Numbered from the stretch's first letter, positions 35,811-43,409 are shown. The stretch is 56,048 nt of DNA from Lichenicoccus sp964246745 (GCA_964246745.1 CAXTRK010000020.1:1-56048), one strand, 5' to 3'. The notes: a model not told the origin generated them from the letters alone. Made by a program: numbers and translations.

Positions 35811-35851
35811 GGGGCTTTGCCCCAAGCCCCACCAAAGGCGGTCGCCTTTGG
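35811..35851 (+). repeat. Two hairpins ahead of toxin gene 1 (second one also at 40472)
   Basis: ggggctttgcccc (35811-35823) and ccaaaggcg-gt-cgcctttgg (35832-35851) are inverted repeats directly after the glycosyltransferase stop. No T-run follows, so a Rho-independent terminator is uncertain. The second hairpin begins the 498-base duplication and returns at 40472-40491 as a perfect palindrome. Confidence 0.6.
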
Positions 35852-36330
35852 AAACCGATTCTGGTTGGGGACGTGCGAGTATCGCCCTGTATCGAAACGG
35901 ATGGGCGAATGTCGAGGATGCTGCCTGGCGACCTGAGTATGTCGATGGGGAGCGAAAGCATCCCGATCTCGATACAAGCCGAGATCGAACACGCGGCCCT
36001 GGATGAGGCCACAGCGTCCGGGCTGTTCGACATGGCCGACGAACCCGGAATGGAACGAATTCCGGTTACCATCCATCTGCCAGTCACGCCCGAATTGGCC
36101 GCGGCGATCGCCCGCACGCAGGCCGGGCCGATGATGCAGCAACCCGCCGAGGACATCGCCCCGCCACCGCGCACGCGCCGGCGGTTCGCGCGAGGCGGCA
36201 CACCAAAACTCTTTGCATCCCTGAAAGCGCTTTGGTCCGAACAGGATCGCACGCCCCACCGACCGGAACAAACTGAGCTTGCGCAAGCCGGCGAGGAGCC
36301 GCCGGCCGAGGAACGGCTTGGACCGGAAGG
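35832..36330 (+). repeat. Direct repeat A, copy 1 (toxin N-terminal module)
   Basis: About 498 bases repeated at 40472-40970. Bases 35941-36310 are identical to 40581-40950; a handful of differences lie near both ends. It covers the hairpin, the leader and the first 140 codons of the toxin gene. Confidence 0.95.
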
Positions 36331-37009
36331 CAAGGAACTGACCTTGCGGGAGGAGGCCAATCAGAACCGGTTCAACAACGATGCCCGTGAACTGCGCCAG
36401 ATCGATCCACAGAATCTCGCGAACTCCCGGCTGCAGTCGCCAGGCTGGATCCCGGCCGACGCAGATGTCGCCCGCATGGATGAGATCCTGCAAAAGGCAA
36501 GGGCGGCGAAATCAGGCGCTCCCGCGCAGGACGCGCGCGACGGCGCAACGCTCAAAGATCTTTTGCTCCCCAAGCAGCCGGCCCTACCGCCCAGCTACGT
36601 TCTCGGCGAGAGCGACGGCGGCCCAGGCATCTGGGTGAAAAGCCCAAAATATCCCAGGAGACAAGCGGATGCCGCCTACCAGCAAATAGCGACTGGAGCC
36701 CCAGAGGGCGTCGAATACCAGGTCAAGGCCGTGCTGCGTGGCGACACCAAGGAGACAGCCAAGCTGTTCGACGGGTATGATCCAAGCACGGGCCACCTGC
36801 TCGATGCCAAGAGATGGGATCATTTTCCACCTGACTTCCTGATGTCCCAAAAGATAGAAAAGGTAAGGAATGACGCGAAGATCGCCGAAGCCGCCGGGCA
36901 TTTGCTGGAACTTCGGATATCCTCGTCGTTCAATGCGGGCCGGGTGGACAAAGCCTTGAAGGAACGCGACGTTACCAACACGATCGTTGAATCCTGGCCG
37001 AAGCAGTAG
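35909..37009 (+). CDS. Polymorphic toxin 1 with REase-5-like nuclease tip
   Basis: A 366-residue protein. Residues 1-140 are the shared N-terminal module (IPVTIHLPVTPELAAAIART, then a basic stretch RTRRRFARGG); it has no signal peptide, PAAR or VgrG signature. A variable linker follows. The C-terminal domain from about residue 237 contains GVEYQVKAV, FDGYD (Asp288, Asp291) and LLDAK (Asp299, Lys301), which fits the Tox-REase-5 nuclease pattern. The immunity gene starts 10 bases after the stop. ATG 35909 is the first start inside the repeat; ATG 35939 is an alternative. Target and export route are unknown. Confidence 0.75.
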   Translation: MSRMLPGDLSMSMGSESIPISIQAEIEHAALDEATASGLFDMADEPGMERIPVTIHLPVTPELAAAIARTQAGPMMQQPAEDIAPPPRTRRRFARGGTPKLFASLKALWSEQDRTPHRPEQTELAQAGEEPPAEERLGPEGKELTLREEANQNRFNNDARELRQIDPQNLANSRLQSPGWIPADADVARMDEILQKARAAKSGAPAQDARDGATLKDLLLPKQPALPPSYVLGESDGGPGIWVKSPKYPRRQADAAYQQIATGAPEGVEYQVKAVLRGDTKETAKLFDGYDPSTGHLLDAKRWDHFPPDFLMSQKIEKVRNDAKIAEAAGHLLELRISSSFNAGRVDKALKERDVTNTIVESWPKQ

Positions 37010-37019
37010 GAGCGAAGAA

Positions 37020-37799
37020 GTGCTGGACCGGATGGTTGACACCAAGATCCTTGCCTATTGGCACGACAAGCCTTTGCGCGCGCACGAGGCTTTCGCGCGG
37101 ATTGGCGACTTCCTGAGCCAGTTGCAGGCACGCCATCCAGCCTTCTCCAACTTCCATATCGCCAACCCGAAGGGCTATCGGCCCATCGAAGCGGATCTCT
37201 CCAATCTTATCCCGGAACTCGTCGGAGTGCTCATTCCGGATAGAACGTATAGGAACGACGATCCGGACGATGACAGCTTCTCGATGAACAGTTTTTGCCG
37301 ATACGGCTTCGGGGCAACTTTCACCAACGCCAAGCGCAGCCGTGACCAGACGGTGGACTTGGATGTCTATTGCGGAAGCCTGGCACGACTACCACCGTTC
37401 AACGACAGTCCGAACCGCGTCGTTCTGACCATCTCTCCGGAAATTGAAACACCCGATCGGCTCCGGAATGTGTTCGAGCTGACTGCGCAATTCTGGCATC
37501 CGCAGAGAGGCATGATCACGCGTCATGAAATCATGGATCTGCTGGACCAGCCCGCAGGCGAGGTCAAGCCCGGCTGGCTGACCTACATCGCCAATCCAGA
37601 GGTCGCCTCCGCACTGCCGGCCGACATCACGCACCGGCCCTACCTGGACGGCGTGGTGATCCAGGCCGCCGAGCAGCCAGGCAGGAGCGACGACGCCGAG
37701 TATGTCCGAAAGGTCCTGCGCATCCGCAACCTGCTCCGGTCCAAGGGCCTGCTCACCGAACGAAAGCCTGATCCATCATCGCAAGAGACGCGCTTCTGA
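37020..37799 (+). CDS. Imm52-like immunity protein, copy 1
   Basis: A 259-residue cytosolic protein expected to neutralise the adjacent toxin. It starts MLDRMVDTKILAYWHDKP at GTG 37020, seven bases after AGGAG; ATG 37032 is possible. Features include WHDKPLRAHEAFARIGDFL, FCRYGFGATFTN and ISPEIETP. In known systems Imm52 proteins pair with REase-5 toxins, which fits the upstream gene. The last nine residues differ from copy 3, because the next duplicated segment begins at about 37800. Naming is from memory of the family and not from a search. Confidence 0.75.
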   Translation: MLDRMVDTKILAYWHDKPLRAHEAFARIGDFLSQLQARHPAFSNFHIANPKGYRPIEADLSNLIPELVGVLIPDRTYRNDDPDDDSFSMNSFCRYGFGATFTNAKRSRDQTVDLDVYCGSLARLPPFNDSPNRVVLTISPEIETPDRLRNVFELTAQFWHPQRGMITRHEIMDLLDQPAGEVKPGWLTYIANPEVASALPADITHRPYLDGVVIQAAEQPGRSDDAEYVRKVLRIRNLLRSKGLLTERKPDPSSQETRF

Positions 37800-37856
37800 G
37801 AGGAACGCGACGTTACCAACACGATCGTTAAACTCTTGCCAAAGCAGGAGGAGTGA
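37800..37856 (+). pseudogene. Leftover 3' end of a lost REase-5-type toxin gene
   Basis: About 17 codons (ERDVTNTIVKLLPKQEE, stop 37854-37856) match the end of toxin 1 (ERDVTNTIVESWPKQ). Nothing of the rest of this toxin remains. It shows that a second toxin/Imm52 pair once stood here. Confidence 0.75.
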
Positions 37857-37860
37857 AGAA

Positions 37861-38187
37861 GTGCTGGACCGACTGGTTGACACCAAGATCCTCGCCTATT
37901 GGCACGACAAGCCTTTGCGCGCGCACAAGGCGTTTGCGCGGATCGGCGACTTCCTGAGCCAGTTGCAGGCACGCCATCCAGCCTTCTCCAACTTCCATAT
38001 CGCCAACCCGAAGGGCTATCGGCCCATCGAAGCGGATCTCTCCAATCTTATCCCGGAACTCGTCGGAGTGCTCATTCCGGATAGAACGTATAGGAACGAC
38101 GATCCGGACGATGACAGCTTCTCGATGAACAGTTTTTGCCGATACGGCTTCGGGGCAACTTTCACCAACGCCAAGCGCAGCCTCTAA
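37861..38187 (+). pseudogene. Truncated Imm52-like immunity gene, copy 2
   Basis: The frame from GTG 37861 follows copy 1 for 107 codons, through FCRYGFGATFTNAKRS, then ends in Leu-stop at 38185. At this point the sequence jumps into the toxin linker that recurs at 40976. The protein would be 108 residues, less than half the family, and is probably inactive. The break lies at a short shared cctct sequence. Confidence 0.8.
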
Positions 38188-38194
38188 CGGCAGT

Positions 38195-39133
38195 GTGGTT
38201 GCCAGCATCGCCGCCGCCTCCGAAGCTATCGGCGCATTGTACGCGGCCAACGGCACACCCGCCGGTTCGACACCACCGACGAAAGCCACGAACAGCGCAA
38301 GCCTCACTCAGGCCGCAGTGAGCTCTACAGGAAACGGCAATGCTCTACTCGCCAGCAATGATGTGAACGGAGTTTCCGTTTACGACGGACTAACTTACGC
38401 CAACTCGAAGACAGATGCTTTAGTTCCGCTCTTCCAAAATGGACAGAACACGATCCAGCCATACCAGAACCAGAACGGCCAGAACACGACCCAACAGCAA
38501 CAAAGTACGCCAACCCCGACTGTAACATCAATCTCAAATGCCCCTCCTCCGCCGGCAAGCAGTGGTGGCGCGTTCAATAATCCACTCGTGTTCCTGCCAT
38601 TTCTGCCCGTCCTTCTCGTCCCCGGCGTCAGCGAGGCAGAAGCCGTGGTCGGAGGCGCTGCCGCTTTGGAGGAAGGACTGGCACTCGCAGAAGAGGCACT
38701 GCCACAGGTTGCTGAAGAGCTAAATGCGCTAAAGGCCGTCGCAGCAAGCGGCACTTCTGGATCAGCTAATCAGGCGCTAATAGCCAAACTAATAGCTAGT
38801 GAGACGAAAGTTACTCCATCCTCAGTAATCAGCATAGAAAAACTCTCGAACGGAACAATTGCCTGGCTAGAAGAAGGGAATGATGCGTCTGGCATGTTAC
38901 ACATCCTTGCAGAACACGGTCCACAGTTTATACAAGCAGGCATCCCCGAAAGCAGTGTTCCAGATTTTCTTATGACAGCATTGAAAGACGGAAAGATAGT
39001 CGGCTATCAAGGAACAGGAACAGGTAGACCAATTTATCAAGTTTTGTTCGGCGGTGAAACCTACAACGTCGCTATCACGACCGCGAGCAACGGATATATA
39101 GTCGGGGCTAACTTGACAGGAGCTATTCCATGA
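38195..39133 (+). CDS. Headless toxin tip with EndoU/colicin-like nuclease domain
   Basis: A 312-residue frame that lacks the N-terminal module. Its first 150 residues match the linker of toxin 2 (GALYAANGTPAGSTPPTKAT; then a hydrophobic NPLVFLPFLPVLLVPG). The C-terminal 110 residues are a different domain: WLEEGNDASGMLHILAEHG (His236, His241), QGTGTGRPIYQV and NGYIVGAN. This pattern belongs to the BECR group (barnase-EndoU-colicin E5/D-RelE) of CdiA-type RNases. GTG 38195 is only a nominal start without a clear ribosome binding site; the cassette may be silent until recombined behind a full N-terminus. The last codons overlap the immunity gene. Confidence 0.65.
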   Translation: MVASIAAASEAIGALYAANGTPAGSTPPTKATNSASLTQAAVSSTGNGNALLASNDVNGVSVYDGLTYANSKTDALVPLFQNGQNTIQPYQNQNGQNTTQQQQSTPTPTVTSISNAPPPPASSGGAFNNPLVFLPFLPVLLVPGVSEAEAVVGGAAALEEGLALAEEALPQVAEELNALKAVAASGTSGSANQALIAKLIASETKVTPSSVISIEKLSNGTIAWLEEGNDASGMLHILAEHGPQFIQAGIPESSVPDFLMTALKDGKIVGYQGTGTGRPIYQVLFGGETYNVAITTASNGYIVGANLTGAIP

Positions 39134-39456
39134 GCACTCGCCGACTACTCCTGATGGCTGACTATCATTGCTTTCCAATTTGGGAGCTTCAAGGCCAAGT
39201 TTATAATCTTGACCCAGGAAAACTTCCAATCTCAACCGGTTTGCGAGAAGCACTTCTCGCGTGGTCGGAGCGTTACAACAAGTCTCTCAATGCTGAGAAT
39301 CCTGCAAATTCTGGATTCTTGTCCACGGAAGATGAGGTCGCTTTTCATGCGCAAGGAAATCAACTACTAACCTCGCTGAAGGAAGAGCTAGGAGCAGATT
39401 ACGATGTCGAGTTACGATTAGCCACGAGAACACGAACCTATCCTGACGCGGTTTAA
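39130..39456 (+). CDS. Probable immunity protein of the headless toxin tip
   Basis: A 108-residue soluble protein; its ATG overlaps the toxin stop (ATGA). It reads MADYHCFPIWELQ, LDPGKLPIST, LLAWSERYNKSLN and SGFLSTEDEVAF, a pattern of small acidic proteins found after toxin tips. The region is AT-richer than the window average. The immunity role comes from position and size; I cannot name the family. Confidence 0.65.
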   Translation: MSTRRLLLMADYHCFPIWELQGQVYNLDPGKLPISTGLREALLAWSERYNKSLNAENPANSGFLSTEDEVAFHAQGNQLLTSLKEELGADYDVELRLATRTRTYPDAV

Positions 39457-39540
39457 ACCTTAAATCCGGTTCAGGTGCGCTCATGGATTAGGTCGTCTTC
39501 GAACTGACTAAGCGCCCTAAGAGCGGAAAGGCCCGTGTGC

Positions 39541-39693
39541 TCAAAACTGCACAGAGGACAGACCGGGCCTGTCAGCCTTGGCGCCTGATTTTTGGTCCTC
39601 GAAGGTGCGCCCGCAACCGGCCCGCGCGAGGGCATCGCGCTGCAGGTCCAGGTACTGGTCCTCGGTCGAGACCCTGGCGTAACCGATCAGCAT
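39541..39693 (-). pseudogene. Truncated serine recombinase (resolvase/invertase)
   Basis: Fifty residues from ATG 39693: MLIGYARVSTEDQYLDLQRD, which holds the catalytic Ser, then GCGRTFEDQKSGAKADRPGL before the frame runs out at 39541. Family members have about 190 residues; the DNA-binding end is lost. It could derive from a Tn3-type resolvase or an invertase. Confidence 0.7.
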
Positions 39694-40109
39694 GGAGGTG
39701 CTCCCGCCAACGGTCAGCAAACCCGTCAGCCGCGGCATTGGCTTTCCACAGTTTGCTTGACGTCATTGGCTTACCGCAGATCGTCAGCGGACGGGAGTGG
39801 CACGGTGCCTATCACCGTGCAGGTAAAGAATGACTCGTTTGCCTTACCAGCCTCACCGCCACCGATCAGCCCGGTTGCCCACGTTTTGTGATGCGCTCCT
39901 ATGAGGTGACTGGGCCAACTGCATGCGGGCTGGGCATCACCACCTCCGATAAAACGATAGCCCCGACAGGCGGGGATCGCTCATATGGGATGAGTGCCAG
40001 GAAACCTCTAACTCAGACCACTAGCAAGGGCTCGGCGCTGAGGACGCACCCGACGTCGCGCGCCGTCGAGCGTCTGCGGATGGTGGAAGCGAGTTGCCTG
40101 ACAGTCTAC
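39694..40109. other. Segment without a recognisable gene
   Basis: About 416 bases between the recombinase fragment and the decayed gene at 40110. The + frame at 39888-40223 is open but shows no family-like segment, signal or binding site. It may be residual mobile-element DNA. Confidence 0.4.
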
Positions 40110-40448
40110 CTAAGCTTCATCATCGAAAAGCACAAAACTCAGTGTTGTAAAAACCGTTCCGACTATCCTTGCCGTACGGAAGTCGTACGCGCGTGCCAAA
40201 TCAAAAAAGGCGTCCGTCAGTAGGCTCTCTTTTACCCGTTCACGGCATGAGGATACGACCTCTGGACGATTGACGATATCTTGTATGTCCTCGGCGAGCT
40301 TGACGTAGACGGTGTCTGCTGCAACTTGCCTTTTTACCGCAACCGGAAGACTCAACAGATTTTTCAGTCCGAAAAGATTTATATACGCGGGTCCAAACTA
40401 TGGGCGCTCAAGGCTCGTAACCGCGATTACCCGATGTCCACACATGGG
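40110..40448 (-). pseudogene. Decayed small gene, possibly a former immunity gene
   Basis: The minus frame from 40397 to 40110 gives 95 codons (AYINLFGLKNLLSLPVAVK, KLAEDIQDIV, LLTDAFFDLARAYDF) that read like real protein. A TAG at 40400-40398 separates them from a possible upstream start at 40445. Composition is AT-rich like the toxin partners. By context it may be a stray immunity gene; a shorter intact gene from TTG 40355 (81 residues) is also possible. Confidence 0.4.
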
Positions 40449-40471
40449 AATTCATCTATTAACAACGGTCT

Positions 40472-40970
40472 CCAAAGGCGGCCGCCTTTGGAAACCGATT
40501 CTGGTTGGGGACGTGCGAAAATCGCCCCGTATCGAAACGGATGGGCGAATGTCCAGGATGCTGCCTGGCGACCTGACTATGTCGATGGGGAGCGAAAGCA
40601 TCCCGATCTCGATACAAGCCGAGATCGAACACGCGGCCCTGGATGAGGCCACAGCGTCCGGGCTGTTCGACATGGCCGACGAACCCGGAATGGAACGAAT
40701 TCCGGTTACCATCCATCTGCCAGTCACGCCCGAATTGGCCGCGGCGATCGCCCGCACGCAGGCCGGGCCGATGATGCAGCAACCCGCCGAGGACATCGCC
40801 CCGCCACCGCGCACGCGCCGGCGGTTCGCGCGAGGCGGCACACCAAAACTCTTTGCATCCCTGAAAGCGCTTTGGTCCGAACAGGATCGCACGCCCCACC
40901 GACCGGAACAAACTGAGCTTGCGCAAGCCGGCGAGGAGCCGCCGGCCGAGAAAAGGCTTGGACCGGAAGG
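40472..40970 (+). repeat. Direct repeat A, copy 2 (toxin N-terminal module)
   Basis: Second copy of the 498-base unit at 35832. It begins with the 20-base palindrome ccaaaggcggccgcctttgg (40472-40491). The identity ends just after codon 140, where the two toxins go separate ways. Confidence 0.95.
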
Positions 40971-41964
40971 CTCAGAAGGCCTCTCTAACAGCAGCGTGGT
41001 TGCCAGCCCCGCCGCCGCCTCCGAAGCTATCGGCGCATTGTACGCGGCCAACGGCACACCCGCCGGTTCGACACCACCGACGAAAGCCACGAACAGCGCA
41101 AGCCTCACTTCCACAGCGGTAAGCGCTACGGGAAACGGCAACGCGCTGGACGCCGAAAACGTCAGCGCCCCGATCACTGTCCACAACGTTTCATACGCCA
41201 ACTCAAAAACAAAGTTCAACCAATACGAAATTCTGCCAAGCGGACAGAACACGATCCAATCGCAGCCGAATACGCCAGACCCGACTGTAACACCGATTTT
41301 GAGCGCGCCTCCTCCGCCGGCAAGCAGTGGCGGCACGTTCCACAACCCACTCGTGTTTCTGCCACTTCTGCCCCTCCTTCTCGTCCCCGGCATCGGCGAG
41401 GCAGAAGCCGCGGTCGGCGGCGCATTGGCGACCGCCGCTGCCAAGAAGGCTACGGCCCTTGTTGGGACTATAGAGCCAAGTCTCTCAGAGGAGCTCAGTG
41501 TCCTTGAGGCGCGAGCCACGGGTAGTGGCGGCATAAGCGACGAGCCCCTTCCATCAAAAGGAAATGAAGGTTCTTACAACGCCAAGCCTGAGGCTGGCAC
41601 AGCAAGCCCCGATACAGGGGCGGACAGCTTTGGCAAAGCTCTCGCCGATGAGGGATATGTTGTGCAACGTTTGGGAGAGACAGCAAACCAAAGCAATCCT
41701 GATCTCTCCGTTGCCGGCATCGGAGATGTTGAGGTTTACTCCGTTCAGGAGGGAACTAACCTCAGCAACGTACCAACCTACATCGGTAGCAAGGGAGCGC
41801 AGTCAAATACCATTGGAGTACAAGGGATCCAAAACTATGCTGAACAAGCTACTATCGCAGACCGTGTATTTGGAAGAATTGATAGCTCCTCCCAGAATGT
41901 CCAAAGGATCATTTTTCAAAACTCTGATAATACGTTTACCGTATTTACCAGATCAGGTACTTGA
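40549..41964 (+). CDS. Polymorphic toxin 2 with PD-(D/E)XK-like nuclease tip
   Basis: A 471-residue protein. Residues 1-140 equal the N-terminal module of toxin 1 except for two or three positions. Residues 145-300 are the Thr/Pro/Ser-rich linker shared with the headless tip at 38195, including a hydrophobic pair NPLVFLPLLPLLLVPG. The tip from about residue 365 reads ALADEGYVVQRL (Gly369, Tyr370), NPDLSV (Asp385) and DVEVYS (Asp393, Glu395). This arrangement resembles CdiA-type nuclease tips with a restriction-endonuclease fold. The tip is AT-richer than the N-terminus. Target and exporter unknown. ATG 40549 matches the start used for toxin 1. Confidence 0.72.
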   Translation: MSRMLPGDLTMSMGSESIPISIQAEIEHAALDEATASGLFDMADEPGMERIPVTIHLPVTPELAAAIARTQAGPMMQQPAEDIAPPPRTRRRFARGGTPKLFASLKALWSEQDRTPHRPEQTELAQAGEEPPAEKRLGPEGSEGLSNSSVVASPAAASEAIGALYAANGTPAGSTPPTKATNSASLTSTAVSATGNGNALDAENVSAPITVHNVSYANSKTKFNQYEILPSGQNTIQSQPNTPDPTVTPILSAPPPPASSGGTFHNPLVFLPLLPLLLVPGIGEAEAAVGGALATAAAKKATALVGTIEPSLSEELSVLEARATGSGGISDEPLPSKGNEGSYNAKPEAGTASPDTGADSFGKALADEGYVVQRLGETANQSNPDLSVAGIGDVEVYSVQEGTNLSNVPTYIGSKGAQSNTIGVQGIQNYAEQATIADRVFGRIDSSSQNVQRIIFQNSDNTFTVFTRSGT

Positions 41965-42102
41965 CTCGAACTTATGGCGGCTCTACGCTCAAAATCGTAT
42001 ATGATAATCGGAAGCGGCTATGCCATCTTTCCTTAGTCTTAATCAGAAATCTTCTTGCGGCAGTCCACTTACGTGCGAAGCGTTATTATGGAGGAGTGTG
42101 CC

Positions 42103-42414
42103 TTGAGCATTGTAACGACTATTGCTCTCTTCTGTAATGAGGAGGAAAGCCTAAAAAAAATCGATGCTTGGTTAGAAGGCTCAGGTCAAGAAAAACTTTG
42201 CAGGCTCAATGACGCGTTTGGAGGAAGCAAGCGGCCTGAAATTAGTGCTTATGGTTCCGCGTACAACATGCTAGACGTTAATGCACTTGTAGATCTATTT
42301 ATGGAATTGCCCTGGGAGATAAACGAAGAGACTCTCCTTGTGGTTCGTCACCAGGACAGTGCAATTCTTACATATAGGCCGACAGCTTATGTGTCTGCGT
42401 CAGAGACCGGTTGA
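42103..42414 (+). CDS. Probable immunity protein of toxin 2
   Basis: A 103-residue acidic soluble protein, starting at TTG 42103 six bases after a strong GGAGGAG; an in-frame ATG at 42088 would overlap that site. It reads TTIALFCNEEESLKKIDAWL, YGSAYNMLDVNAL and LPWEINEE. Codon use and AT content match the preceding toxin tip and not the surrounding genes. The role is inferred from its place 138 bases after the toxin. Confidence 0.6.
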   Translation: MSIVTTIALFCNEEESLKKIDAWLEGSGQEKLCRLNDAFGGSKRPEISAYGSAYNMLDVNALVDLFMELPWEINEETLLVVRHQDSAILTYRPTAYVSASETG

Positions 42415-42641
42415 GAATGGTCGTAGCCGTTTGCGGCAGGGCGGTTTGGGTCGCGCTCGTGCCCGTCACGTGGTATGAGCTAGGCTCTGGCCATTGCAGG
42501 CGGTGTAGCAAGCGGCTTCAATGAGCCTGTCACGGAAGGTTTTGGTATTTCGACCATGTCCCGGCTGGGCCGGGACGTTGAGAAAGTGTTTTCGATCCAG
42601 AGTTGGTGTGTGTCGGCGGCGATCGCGTCGGGAGCGAAGAA
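42415..42641. other. Junction segment between toxin 2 module and last Imm52 gene
   Basis: 227 bases without a convincing gene. The similarity to the Imm52 copies begins at about 42628 (ggagcgaagaagtgctgg). The sequence before it has no counterpart elsewhere in the window and may be a relic of another element. Confidence 0.4.
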
Positions 42642-43409
42642 GTGCTGGACCGCATGGTTGACACCAAGATTCTTGCCTATTGGCACGACAAGCCGCTGCG
42701 CGCGCACGAGGCTTTTGCGCAGATCGGCGATTTCCTGCGCCAGGTGCAGGCACGCCATCCAGCCTTCTCCAACTTCCATATCGCCAACCCGAAGGGCTAT
42801 CGGCCCATCGAAGCGGATCTCTCCAATCTTATCCCGGAACTCGTCGGAGTGCTCATTCCGGATAGAACGTATAGGAACGACGATCCGGACGATGACAGCT
42901 TCTCGATGAACAGTTTTTGCCGATACGGCTTCGGGGCAACTTTCACCAACGCCAAGCGTAGCCGTGACCAGACGGTGGACTTGAATGTCTATTGCGGAAG
43001 CTTGGCACGACTGCCGCCGTTCGACGACAGTCCGAACCGAGTCGTTTTGACCATCTCTCCGGAAATTGAAACGCCTGAGCTGCTCCGGAATGTGTTCGAG
43101 CTGACCGCGCAATTCTGGCGTCCGCAGAGAGGCATGATTACGCGCCCTGAAATCAGGGATCTGCTGGACCAGCCCGCAGGCGAGGTCAAGCCCGGCTGGC
43201 TGACCTACATCGCCAATCCAGAGGTCGCCTCCGCACTGCCGGCCGACATCACGCACCGGCCCTACCTGGACGGCGTGGTGATCCAGGCCGCCGAGCAGCC
43301 AGGCAGGAGCGACGACGCCGAGTATGTCCGAAAGGTCCTGCGCATCCGCAACCTGCTCCGGTCGAAGGGCCTGCTCACCGAACGAAAGCCGGTGGCGCCA
43401 CCGCAATAA
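42642..43409 (+). CDS. Imm52-like immunity protein, copy 3 (no toxin next to it)
   Basis: A 255-residue intact homologue of copy 1, starting at GTG 42642 after GGAG. About 215 bases (near 42746-42958) are identical among all three copies; other parts differ from copy 1 by scattered substitutions (for example QIGDFLRQVQ versus RIGDFLSQLQ). It ends RKPVAPPQ. No REase-5 toxin precedes it, so it may protect against toxins from sister cells. Confidence 0.78.
   Translation: MLDRMVDTKILAYWHDKPLRAHEAFAQIGDFLRQVQARHPAFSNFHIANPKGYRPIEADLSNLIPELVGVLIPDRTYRNDDPDDDSFSMNSFCRYGFGATFTNAKRSRDQTVDLNVYCGSLARLPPFDDSPNRVVLTISPEIETPELLRNVFELTAQFWRPQRGMITRPEIRDLLDQPAGEVKPGWLTYIANPEVASALPADITHRPYLDGVVIQAAEQPGRSDDAEYVRKVLRIRNLLRSKGLLTERKPVAPPQ

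Noticed and set aside
34034..36493. 819-codon open frame on the - strand
   Set aside because: Antisense to the glycosyltransferase and toxin 1 genes, with no family-like motif; shadow frame.
39888..40223. 111-codon + strand frame in the toxin array
   Set aside because: No family pattern, poor start context, and it overlaps a more protein-like frame on the other strand.
42556..42909. Frame overlapping the start of Imm52 copy 3
   Set aside because: Its similarity to other copies exists only in the Imm52 frame; this one is a shifted shadow.
35807..43409. CRISPR array or integron as explanation of the repeats
   Set aside because: The repeats are long, few and coding, without regular spacers, attC-like sites or an integrase; they are duplicated gene segments.
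35807..43409. Type VI secretion or two-partner secretion genes belonging to the toxins
   Set aside because: No Hcp, VgrG, PAAR, TpsB or TPS-domain sequence is visible in the window; the POTRA protein at 49690 has no barrel and is not adjacent.
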